Source: Albidovulum sediminicola (lineage in GTDB: Bacteria > Pseudomonadota > Alphaproteobacteria > Rhodobacterales > Rhodobacteraceae). From it: a stretch of 64,000 bases of DNA. The DNA is taken from NCBI RefSeq assembly GCF_025751575.1, contig NZ_JAOWLA010000010.1:1-64000 (forward strand). Direction: 5' to 3'. A program made the position numbers and the translations under genes. The first letter of the stretch is position 1; each line of letters starts with the position of its first letter. Shown here one piece after another: positions 20,070-27,793 of this stretch. The notes beneath the pieces were generated by a model. It did not search any database, was not told the origin of the DNA, and saw only the letters and a list, made by a program, of their open reading frames with translations.

Positions 20070-20344
20070 GTCCCTCATCCTCTGCCTGATTGCCCCGCCA
20101 AACCTGAGCCCATTTGCCGCCCGGGGCAAGCGCCGCCGTCGCCCTGCCCCCAGTGCGGCCGAGACCGTGCCGTGGCACGGATCTTCCTTTGTGGATGCGC
20201 GCTACCGCATAGGGGGCGGCGCGTGACAAGGCGCGCCGATTTGGATGTGATGGAGAGGCCCTGAGATCGAGAAAACGGCAGCCCGCCAACCCCGGTTCCG
20301 CGCCCCAAGGGTCGGCATCGGACTTCGCCAGGGCGTATCGGAAC
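20070..20344. other. Stretch without a supported gene
   Basis: I find no coding region with a credible start or recognisable product, no tRNA and no clear terminator. It separates the D-lyxose isomerase gene from the decayed region and may hold the isomerase promoter. Confidence 0.5.
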
Positions 20345-20586
20345 ATGCGCGGCGACGGGTCCTCGCGGGTCCGCTTCCTGCTTGTCGAGGGGTTCTTGCT
20401 GATGGCGCTGAGTTCGGCCTGGAACCGCTGCGGGCAGCGAGCCGCTTTCTTGGCGTGCGGCGGTATGAATGGACCCTTGCCGCCGAGCGGGCCAGCCTGA
20501 TCGAGGCAAGCAACAGCATCCAATTGATGGCCAAGCATGGCGTCGACAGCGCCCTGGAAGCTGATCTGACGTTGCTGTCGCCCTAG
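20345..20586 (+). pseudogene. GlxA-type AraC-family regulator, N-terminal remnant
   Basis: One frame gives VRFLLVEGFLLMALSSA. After a one-base shift near 20412 the next frame gives LEPLRAASRFLGVRRYEWTLAAE and then EASNSIQLMAKHGVDSAL. This is the start of the DJ-1/PfpI-like domain of GlxA-family regulators (family pattern FxLLPGFSLLAFASAVEPLRAAN). The C-terminal AraC DNA-binding half is missing, and the reading ends at a TAG at 20584-20586, where the IS481 fragment begins. Relatives next to methylamine or betaine genes control their use, which would fit the MttB gene nearby. Confidence 0.75.
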
Positions 20587-20685
20587 CTGTTCAGTCCCGG
20601 CATCTGGCGGATCGGATCGAGGATGAATCGATCTGGCTCTGATGCCCAGATCTTGCAGATGTATTCGTAGGGCGTGAGGTCAAAC
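20583..20685 (-). pseudogene. IS481-family transposase, C-terminal fragment
   Basis: On the minus strand the translation PYEYICKIWASEPDRFILDP followed by IRQMPGLNS and a stop is the conserved C-terminal end of IS481 transposases. Only about 34 codons remain. The fragment sits exactly between the GlxA remnant and the acyl-CoA dehydrogenase remnant. An IS481 element therefore probably inserted here and was later mostly deleted, taking parts of both neighbours. Confidence 0.8.
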
Positions 20686-21101
20686 GCGGGCTTCCGCATC
20701 ATGCTCGGCGGCTTCCACTTCGAGCGGCTGATCCTGGGCGGTTCCGGCCACAAAGCTCGGCCAGAAACAGCGGATCCAGATCATGATCGCCCAGACCGGC
20801 TGGCGCATCGACGCTGCCGAACTGCTGACCCGCCGCGCGGCGAAGATGTCCGACGCCGGGATCGGCAGCAAGAAGCTGATGCGCGAGGCGAGCCAGATCA
20901 AGCGCGTCGCGACCGAGACGGCGGCGTTCCGTTCCGACCGCGCGTTCCAGATCCCTGGCGGCGACGGGGTGACGCGCCAATACGGCCGGGTCGAGCAGCT
21001 TTGCCGCGACGCGCGCGCTACAGATCGCCGGGGGAACCTCCGAGATATGCAAATACCTGATCGCCGCGCGGGAAATGCCGGCGATCCGCCCAAATCTCTG
21101 A
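20686..21101 (+). pseudogene. Acyl-CoA dehydrogenase, C-terminal remnant
   Basis: Across three frames the translation reads RIMLGGFHFERLILGG, then KLGQKQRIQIMIAQTGWRID with a following LLTRRAAKMSDAG, then ALQIAGGTSEICKYLIA and a TGA at 21099-21101. These are the C-terminal helical domain and the flavin/CoA-site GGTSE motif of acyl-CoA dehydrogenases. Two or more frameshifts and loss of the N-terminal two thirds make it non-functional. The truncation begins at the IS481 fragment. Confidence 0.85.
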
Positions 21102-21121
21102 CCCTTCGAAAGAGGACCGCG

Positions 21122-22005
21122 ATGCATATCGCTCGCCTGCTGGAAGCATCCGCAGCTCGCTGCCCCGATCATATCGCGCTGGTCTTCGAGGGCCGGCGCT
21201 GGACCTATGCCGAATGGCTGGGCCGTGCCCGCCGCTTCGCGCAAGCCCTGTCCGATCTTGGCGTGCGCCGCGGCGACCGGGTGGCGTTCTATGTCACGAC
21301 CTCCGGGAGTTCCGTCATCACTTGTGTCGCCTGCCCGGTCCCGGGCGCCATCGCGGTGCCGATCCAGATCCAGGAGATTCTGTTCCACCCGCGCTTCAGC
21401 GACTATCTTCGGCGACCATGACGTGTCGTCGCTGCGGCTGATCGCCACCGGCGCCGCGATCTCGGCCACGAGGATGGAGCGGGTGATGATGGAGTTCTAC
21501 CCCCGGCATCTTCAACGGCTACGGCATGACCGAGGCCTCGCTGACCCCCTCCCTTCATCCCGAGGGCGCGCGGCGCAAGCTCGGGTCCTGCGGCAAGCCG
21601 ACGCTGATCTCGGAATGCCGGATCATCACGGACGACCGGACCCGCGAACTGCCCCCGTCCGAAGCCGTCGCGCCGGGCACGATCGGCCAACCCATCGTGC
21701 GCGGGGCCCAGGCGATGGAGGGGTACTGGAACAACCCGTTCGAGACCCAGAAGAAGCTCAAGGCCGGTTGGGTCTACACCGGGCCCCTTTTCAGCCAGGA
21801 CGCCGACGGGTTCTACCACTTCCTCGGCCGCGCCGACGACGTGATCACCTCGGGCTGCGAGTACATCTATCTTCGCGAAGTCGCGGAGATCCTGTATCGC
21901 TGCCCCGGCGCCCAGGAGGCCGCGATCGTCTACCTCAGGGAAGAGAAATGGGGGCAGGTCCTCAGCGCCTTCATCGCCCGCTCCGACCCGCCGACCGCCG
22001 CCTGA
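21122..22005 (+). pseudogene. AMP-binding acyl-CoA synthetase, internally deleted
   Basis: The N-terminus is intact (MHIARLLEASAARCPDHIAL, then RRGDRVAFYVTTSGSS). It breaks off near 21410 and resumes about 150 residues later in the family with SLRLIATGAAISATRMERV. A frameshift near 21505 is followed by GIFNGYGMTEASLTPSLHPE, GYWNNPFETQKKLKAGWVYT and a GRADDVITSGCEYIYLREVAE-like A8 region. The P-loop-like A3 motif and the C-terminal catalytic lysine are missing, so it cannot be active. It follows the dehydrogenase remnant by 20 bases, as in a former operon. Confidence 0.85.
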
Positions 22006-22019
22006 GATGAGCCCCTGAC

Positions 22020-22820
22020 ATGACCGAAAAGCTGATCTGCGAACAGGACGGCCACGTCGTCACGCTGACCCTCAACATGCCGGAGGCGCGCAACCCGCTG
22101 ACCGACCATGACCTGTGCGACGCGATCCTGGCCGCGATGGCCCGCATCTCCGCCGAGCAGAGCGTGCGCGTGGCGATCCGGACGGGCGCGGGCAAGGCGT
22201 TTTCCTCAGGCGGCAACCTCAAGCACATGAAGGACAAGCACGGCACCTTCGAAGGCGGCGTGGTTTCGGTGAAGGACGGCTACCGCGTCGGCATCCAGCG
22301 CGTTGCGCGCGCGATGTGGGACTGCGAAGTGCCGCTGATCGCCGCCGCAAACGGCGCCGCCTATGGCGCGCGCTGCGGCAGGACCTGCCTGCCCGACATC
22401 CGCATCGCGCCCACCCGCGCGACCTTCGCCGAGAACTTCGTGAATGCCGGCCCGATCTGCGGCGAGGGGGGGGGCGTGGCTGCCGCCGCGTCAGGTCGGC
22501 CTATCGCGCGCGGCCAAGATGCCCCATACCGTCGCCCCCGGCGGACGCCGAAACCGCGCCAGCCTGGGGCCTGGTCGCCAAAGTTGTGGAGCCCGAGGCG
22601 CTGATGGACGAGGCCCGCGCCAGCCGCGCGGATCGCGCGCAACCCGCCCCGCCAGCTCCGCATGGCCAAGCGCCTGCTGCGCGAAGGGCTTAACACGCGG
22701 CTGTCGTTCATGCCGCAACGCGCCGCCGCCTAACGGGGGGCCTGCCACTGGACCGCCGACCACGAGGAGGCCATCGACGCGCTTCTCGAAAAGCGCACCG
22801 CCGTGTTTACTGGACAATAG
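22020..22820 (+). pseudogene. Enoyl-CoA hydratase/isomerase, frameshifted
   Basis: The first 140 codons are good crotonase: MTEKLICEQDGHVVTLTLNM, GKAFSSGGNLKHMKDKHG and PLIAAANGAAYGARCG. A frame break occurs at the GGGGGGG run near 22470. Later frames give WGLVAKVVEPEALMDEA, NPPRQLRMAKRLLREGLNTR and, after a stop at 22731-22733, ACHWTADHEEAIDALLEKRT to a TAG at 22818-22820. At least three lesions are present. With the two preceding remnants it marks a lost acyl-CoA catabolic operon. Confidence 0.85.
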
Positions 22821-22858
22821 GTCTCACACGCCGCACCGAATCCACAGGAGCTTGATCC

Positions 22859-24214
22859 ATGTCTTCCCGCTTCGTCGACTTCGTCCACCAGACCGCAACC
22901 GACGATCTGCCCGACGAGGTTCTGGCGCTTGGCCGCCGCTGGCTTCTCGACCTGATCGGGGTCGCAGCGGGCGGGGCCGGCACGCGGCTTTCGCGGATCA
23001 TCCGCGACCATGCCGCCGGGCATTTCGGCCCCGGCACGCGGCGCGCGCGGGTCCTGTTCGACGGCCGCGCCGTCAGCCCCGCCGGCGCGGCGCTGGCCGG
23101 TGGCATGACGATCGATGCGCTGGACGGCCATGACGGTCACAAGCTGACCAAGGGCCATGTCGGCTGCGGCGTCTTTCCCGCGCTTCTGGCGATGAGCGAG
23201 GCCGAAGGGCGCCTCGCGGACGACCGCGCGTTCCTGGCCGCGCTGGTCGCCGGCTACGAGATCGGGACGCGGGCGGGCATCGCGCTTCATCGCACCGCGC
23301 CGGACTACCACACCTCCGGCGCCTGGGTCGCGGTTGCCGCGGCGGCGCTGGGGGCGCGGGTTCTGGGTCTCGACTCGGCCCGCACCCGCGAGGCGATCGG
23401 CATCGCCGAATATCACGGACCGCGCAGCCAGATGATGCGCTGCATTGATCATCCGACGATGGTGAAGGACGGCTCCGGCTGGGGGGCGATGACGGGTGTC
23501 TCGGCGGCCTACCTTGCCGCCGACGGTTTTACCGGCGCCCCCGCGATCACGGTCGAGGGCACGGATGTCGCCGATCTTTGGGACGATCTCGGCAGCACCT
23601 GGCGCATCGCCGAGCAGTATTACAAGCCCTACCCGGTCTGCCGCTGGGCGCAGCCGCCCTTGCAGGCGGTCCTGAACCTGCGCGCGGCGCACGGGCTTGC
23701 CTCGCAGGACGTGGAGCGGATCGAGATCACCACCTTCCACGAATCCCGGCGCCTTGCCACGCGCGAACCGGTGACCACCGAAGAGGCGCAGTATTCGACC
23801 GCCTATCCGACGGCGGTGGCGCTGGTGCGCGGCCGCGTGGACCCCGTCGATGTGACCGAAGCGAGCTTCGCGGACCCGGAGATCCGGCGCCTTGCACGAT
23901 CCATGACGGTCAGCGAAAGCGACGACTACAATGCCGCCTTCCCGGCGCGCCGCATCGCCCATGTGGCCCTGGTGCTGAAGGACGGCCGCCGATTGGTGTC
24001 CGAGCCGACAGAGGCGCTTTTCGACCCTGAGGCACCGGTCGACATGGCGACCCTGCGCGCCAAGTTCCATGCCTATGCCGGGCCGGTCCTCGGCACCGCG
24101 CGGGCGGCCGCGATCGAGACGGCGGTCGACCGTCTGGGTGACGGCAGCGGGATCGCGGAACTGGTCGAACTGATCCAGGCGCCTGCGGCTGAAGCCGGGG
24201 AAGCGGCGGCATGA
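22859..24214 (+). CDS. MmgE/PrpD family protein
   Basis: This intact 451-residue protein belongs to the MmgE/PrpD family (2-methylcitrate dehydratase and relatives, also immune-responsive gene 1 decarboxylases). Typical parts are LGRRWLLDLIGVAAGGAG, the GGMTIDALDGHDGHKLTKGH region and YHTSGAWVAVAAAALGARVL. The late YKPYPVCRWAQPPLQAVLNL is the conserved segment with the catalytic-site cysteine region. There is no prpC/prpB neighbour, so propionate metabolism is not implied. It is the first intact gene after three decayed acyl-CoA genes. Its stop overlaps by four bases the start of a 56-codon crotonase remnant. Confidence 0.88.
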   Translation: MSSRFVDFVHQTATDDLPDEVLALGRRWLLDLIGVAAGGAGTRLSRIIRDHAAGHFGPGTRRARVLFDGRAVSPAGAALAGGMTIDALDGHDGHKLTKGHVGCGVFPALLAMSEAEGRLADDRAFLAALVAGYEIGTRAGIALHRTAPDYHTSGAWVAVAAAALGARVLGLDSARTREAIGIAEYHGPRSQMMRCIDHPTMVKDGSGWGAMTGVSAAYLAADGFTGAPAITVEGTDVADLWDDLGSTWRIAEQYYKPYPVCRWAQPPLQAVLNLRAAHGLASQDVERIEITTFHESRRLATREPVTTEEAQYSTAYPTAVALVRGRVDPVDVTEASFADPEIRRLARSMTVSESDDYNAAFPARRIAHVALVLKDGRRLVSEPTEALFDPEAPVDMATLRAKFHAYAGPVLGTARAAAIETAVDRLGDGSGIAELVELIQAPAAEAGEAAA

Positions 24215-24381
24215 CCGATCGGGTCCGATACGACGTGACGGGCGGTATCACCGTCCTCACGCTCATCCGGCCGCACCAGAGAAACGCCGTCGATGCGGCG
24301 CCCGCCGACGCTGGGCCCATCTTCTGCGCCGGCATGCGCGGGAAATTGAAACAAAAACCCGGGAAAAGGGCAGCCGAATGA
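24211..24381 (+). pseudogene. Crotonase-family remnant (56 codons) linking two genes
   Basis: The ATG at 24211 overlaps the MmgE/PrpD stop (ATGA). The peptide MTDRVRYDVTGGITVLTLI followed by RPHQRNAV is a typical enoyl-CoA hydratase N-terminus. It then jumps to GPIFCAGMRG, the family's oxyanion-loop region, so the DNA between was deleted in frame. The frame closes at a TGA overlapping the ATG of the MttB gene. It cannot be an enzyme, but its translation may keep the two flanking genes coupled. Confidence 0.75.
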
Positions 24382-25931
24382 GCGATGCAGAGGTGACCAG
24401 CGAAAAACGGACCAGCGGCCGCCGCGCGAAGGCTTCGCGGGGCGCGGCGCAGATCTCGCAACTGCCGCTCCGCGATGTCACGATCTCCTTCGCGCCGGTC
24501 GAGCTTGCGGGGCCGGATCAGGTCGAGGCGATCCACCGGACCTCGATCCGGATCCTCTCGGAGCTTGGCATCCGGGTGATGAGCGCCCGGGTGATGGACA
24601 TTTTCGAGGCCGCCGGCGCCATCGTCGAGCGTGCAGAGAAAACCATCCGTATCGACGAAAGCCTTGTTGCCGAGGCGCTGAAGACCACGCCACCCTCCTT
24701 CACGCTGACCTCGCGCAACCCGGCGAAGCGCCTGACGATCGGCGGCCGCCATATGGCCTTCGGCCTCGTCGCGGGCCCGCCGAACGTCCATGACTGCGTG
24801 AATGGCCGCCGGTCCGGGAACCTGAAGGACTACGAGAACTTCATTCGTCTCGCGCATCACTTCAACGCCATCCACATCATCGGCAACCAGGTGACCGCGC
24901 CGCAGGAACTGCCCGCGAACAACCGGCACCTGGATACCTACCGGGCCAACCTGACGCTGTCGGACCTGTCGTTTCACTGCACTGCGATTGGCGGCGGGCG
25001 TGCGATGGACGGGATCAACATGATGGCCATCGCACGCGGCATCAGCGTGGAGGAGATGGCCAAGGACCCCGGCGTCATCACCATCATCTCGGTCAACTCG
25101 CCCCGGCTTTTCGACGACGCGATGGCCGAGGGGCTGATCGCCATGGCCGAGCATGGCCAGCCGGTGACGATCACGCCCTTCACGCTGATGGGGGCGATGA
25201 CCCCGGTGACGCTGCCTGCGGCACTCGCCCAGCAGAACGCCGAGGCACTTTTCGGGATCGTGCTGACCCAGCTCGTCAAACCCGGCGCACCGGTGATGTA
25301 CGGCGCGTTCACCTCGAACGTGGACATGCGCTCGGGTGCGCCCGCCTTCGGGACGCCGGAGAACACCAAGGCGAACATCATCTCGGGCCAGCTTGCCCGG
25401 CGTTACCGGCTGCCCTACCGGACCTCGAACACCAACGCCTCGAACACGGTTGACCTTCAGGCGGCCTACGAAACCGGCATGGCCACCTGGGGCGCGGTGC
25501 TCGGCGGCGGGAACATGATCTACCACGCGGCCGGCTGGCTGGAAGGCGGGCTGACGGCAAGCTACGAGAAGCTCGTGCTCGACGTGGAAATCCTTCAGAA
25601 CATGATGGAGATCCTGCGGCCCATCGACTTTTCCGAGGACGAGCTTGGCTTCGACGCCATCGCCTCGGTGCCGACGGGCGGGCATTTCTTCGGCGCAGCG
25701 CATACGCTGGCGCGTTATGAAAACGCCTTCTACCGCCCGATCCTCTCGGACTGGACCAACTACGGCGCCTGGGAAGCGGCCGGCGCCAAGGACGCGCTGA
25801 CGCGCGCGACGGCCGTCTGGCAGCAGGCGCTGCGCGACTACGACGAACCGGCGCTGGACCCCGCGATCCGCGAGGAGCTTGACGCCTATGTCGCCCGCCG
25901 CAAGCAGGAGATCGGCGACGGGGAGCCCTGA
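24378..25931 (+). CDS. Trimethylamine methyltransferase family protein (MttB-like)
   Basis: This 517-residue protein belongs to the MttB/COG5598 family. Family members move a methyl group from a quaternary or tertiary amine to a corrinoid protein. Features include ELGIRVMSARVMDIFEAAGA, KTTPPSFTLTSRNPAKRLTI, and the TIM-barrel-like YGAFTSNVDMRSGAPAFGTP and YRTSNTNASNTVDLQAAYE. No in-frame TAG is present, so it is of the non-pyrrolysine type, whose members use substrates such as glycine betaine, proline betaine or carnitine. No corrinoid protein or reactivase gene lies in the window. The ATG overlaps the crotonase remnant. It is convergent with the racemase-like gene. Confidence 0.88.
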   Translation: MSDAEVTSEKRTSGRRAKASRGAAQISQLPLRDVTISFAPVELAGPDQVEAIHRTSIRILSELGIRVMSARVMDIFEAAGAIVERAEKTIRIDESLVAEALKTTPPSFTLTSRNPAKRLTIGGRHMAFGLVAGPPNVHDCVNGRRSGNLKDYENFIRLAHHFNAIHIIGNQVTAPQELPANNRHLDTYRANLTLSDLSFHCTAIGGGRAMDGINMMAIARGISVEEMAKDPGVITIISVNSPRLFDDAMAEGLIAMAEHGQPVTITPFTLMGAMTPVTLPAALAQQNAEALFGIVLTQLVKPGAPVMYGAFTSNVDMRSGAPAFGTPENTKANIISGQLARRYRLPYRTSNTNASNTVDLQAAYETGMATWGAVLGGGNMIYHAAGWLEGGLTASYEKLVLDVEILQNMMEILRPIDFSEDELGFDAIASVPTGGHFFGAAHTLARYENAFYRPILSDWTNYGAWEAAGAKDALTRATAVWQQALRDYDEPALDPAIREELDAYVARRKQEIGDGEP

Positions 25932-25989
25932 GCGCGGCGATGGCGCCGACGACCGCCATGAACAGCGCCAGGGTAGCGGACAGGCCGCC

Positions 25990-26727
25990 CTACAACCGCT
26001 CGAAAAGCCGCCCCGGCGCGCCCTTGGGGCGCGGCAGGCCGAGCGCCCGGCACAGTGCGAAGACCATCGCCTGGTTCGAGGTGACGACCGGTTTGCCAGT
26101 CGCGACCTCGATCCGCTCGACCGCCTCGACCGACCGCATGTCGGTGCAGGACAGTACGATCGCCTCCACTCCCGGCAGGTCGACCCGCATGGCAAGGTCG
26201 AAGACCTCGTCCGGGCTCAGTTCGCCCTGACCGTAGTTGCCAAGCTCGCGGCCGATATCGGCGCGGGCCACGGTCTCGATGCCCGCGTCGGCCAGGAATG
26301 CAACGGCCTGATCGTTGATCTCCCCCACATAGGGAGAGGAGAAGCCGATCTTCGTCACGCCAAGCGCCCGGATCGCCGCGACGACCGAGCCTGCGGCCGT
26401 GAGCGAAACGGCGCCCGAGCGCACCTTGATCCTCTCCGCGAGGTCGCGGTCGAAGCCGGTGCCATGGGTCAGCGTCGCCGAGGTGCAGCCGTATAGCACG
26501 GCCTTGGGCCGCACGCCGGAGATCAGCCGCAACGTCTCGGTGATGTCTGAGGCGCCCAGACGCGCCATCTGGTCGGCGCCCGGGATGGCATCGATGTCAT
26601 AGTCGCCCAGCCGCTCGAAATGCAGCGAACAGCCCTCCGGACGCATCAGCATCATGTCGGGTTCGAGGTTGGTGTTGGTGTAGGGAACCAGCACGCCAAT
26701 CTTGAGGGCGCGGGGATCAGCGGTCAT
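25990..26727 (-). CDS. Asp/Glu racemase superfamily protein (maleate isomerase-like)
   Basis: This 245-residue protein has the two-cysteine active site of the Asp/Glu racemase superfamily: Cys81 in LYGCTSATLTHG and Cys194 in VLSCTDMRSVEA. The N-terminal KIGVLVPYTNTNLEPD is like maleate cis-trans isomerase, arylmalonate decarboxylase and EutA-type proteins. The exact reaction (racemisation, isomerisation or decarboxylation) cannot be read from sequence. It is the last gene of the hydantoinase operon, and its start overlaps the aminotransferase end by 11 bases. Confidence 0.82.
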   Translation of the reverse strand: MTADPRALKIGVLVPYTNTNLEPDMMLMRPEGCSLHFERLGDYDIDAIPGADQMARLGASDITETLRLISGVRPKAVLYGCTSATLTHGTGFDRDLAERIKVRSGAVSLTAAGSVVAAIRALGVTKIGFSSPYVGEINDQAVAFLADAGIETVARADIGRELGNYGQGELSPDEVFDLAMRVDLPGVEAIVLSCTDMRSVEAVERIEVATGKPVVTSNQAMVFALCRALGLPRPKGAPGRLFERL

Positions 26728-27793
26728 GACCGTCCTCCTTGAAGGTGGCGAGAATCTCTGCCGCGCGAGCCATGTGTTCGGGTGCGGCGATGGTGGCGCG
26801 AAGGCACTGCGGCAGGCCGTAGCCCGCCATCCCCCGCAGGAGCAATCCCGACGCGCGCAGGCGCCGGTCGGCGCCGTTCGCGGCCTCGGCCGAGGCGAAG
26901 GGGATCAGCACGAAGTTCGTGTGGCTTGCCGGGATCGGGTAGCCCGCCGCGACGAGGCGCGCGGCGAACGGATCGCGGATCGCGGCGGTCTGCGCCGCGA
27001 TCGCGCGCATATGCGCCTGGTCCCGCATCGCCGCCGCCGCCATGGTCTGGCTCACAGCCGAGACGTTGTTGGGGTTGAGAAGCTTGCGCGTCTCGTGCCC
27101 GATCGCCTCCGGGAAGAGGCCCCAGCCAACACGGGCACCAGCCAGCGCATAGGCCTTGGAGAAGGTACGCAGCACCACCGTGTCGCCCCGCCCGGCCAGC
27201 GCAAAAACGGGTGCGGGGTCCTGATCATCGAACTCGCCATAGGCCTGATCGACAACCAGAAGCACATCCCCCGGCAAGCCATCGCGGAGCCGAACGATCT
27301 CGGCATTGGGCATCCGGGTTCCGGTCGGATTGCCGGGAGCGCACAGGAACACGATCCGGGTGCGCGGTGAGACTTCGGCGAGCAGCGCATCGACCGAGAC
27401 GGTGAAGTCCGGCTCCACGGCCTTCACGTAGCTGGCCCCCGCCTGAAGGCAAGCGGTGGCGACGAAAAGATAGCCGTAGTCGGTGCCGAGCACCTCGTCC
27501 CCCGGACCGGCAAAGGCGCGGATGAGGCAACCGATTAGCTCCATCGAGCCCGCGCCGCAAAGGATGCGCGCGGGCGCGAGCCCGTGGACCTCGGATATGG
27601 CCGCACGCAGCACGCTCCAGTCCGGGTCGGGGTAGAGCGCCGCGCCTGCCAGCGCCGCCTGCCCGGCCGCGACGGCCTTCGGGCTGGGTCCGAAGGCGCT
27701 TTCGTTCTGGGCAAGCGAAACCGTTCCCGGCGCCCCGAGATCGGCAAGCGCATAGGGCGCCATCGCGGCGACATAGGGAACGGGGGGGATCAT
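26717..27793 (-). CDS. PLP-dependent aminotransferase, HisC-like (class I/II)
   Basis: This 358-residue fold-type I aminotransferase is close to histidinol-phosphate aminotransferase. The PLP lysine is Lys213 in RTFSKAYALAGARVGW. NPTG is at 155-158, and the cofactor-ring Asp182 is in VVDQAYGEF. It opens MIPPVPYVAAMAPYALADLG. The ATG at 27793 overlaps the hydantoinase B stop (TGATG), which I prefer to an ATG 17 codons upstream. Since it is embedded in a catabolic operon, it probably serves that pathway rather than histidine synthesis. Such enzymes can also be decarboxylases or lyases. Confidence 0.85.
   Translation of the reverse strand: MIPPVPYVAAMAPYALADLGAPGTVSLAQNESAFGPSPKAVAAGQAALAGAALYPDPDWSVLRAAISEVHGLAPARILCGAGSMELIGCLIRAFAGPGDEVLGTDYGYLFVATACLQAGASYVKAVEPDFTVSVDALLAEVSPRTRIVFLCAPGNPTGTRMPNAEIVRLRDGLPGDVLLVVDQAYGEFDDQDPAPVFALAGRGDTVVLRTFSKAYALAGARVGWGLFPEAIGHETRKLLNPNNVSAVSQTMAAAAMRDQAHMRAIAAQTAAIRDPFAARLVAAGYPIPASHTNFVLIPFASAEAANGADRRLRASGLLLRGMAGYGLPQCLRATIAAPEHMARAAEILATFKEDGHDR

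Noticed and set aside
23910-26195. 761-codon minus-strand frame over MttB and MmgE/PrpD genes
   Set aside because: It overlaps two well-supported genes and has no recognisable domain.
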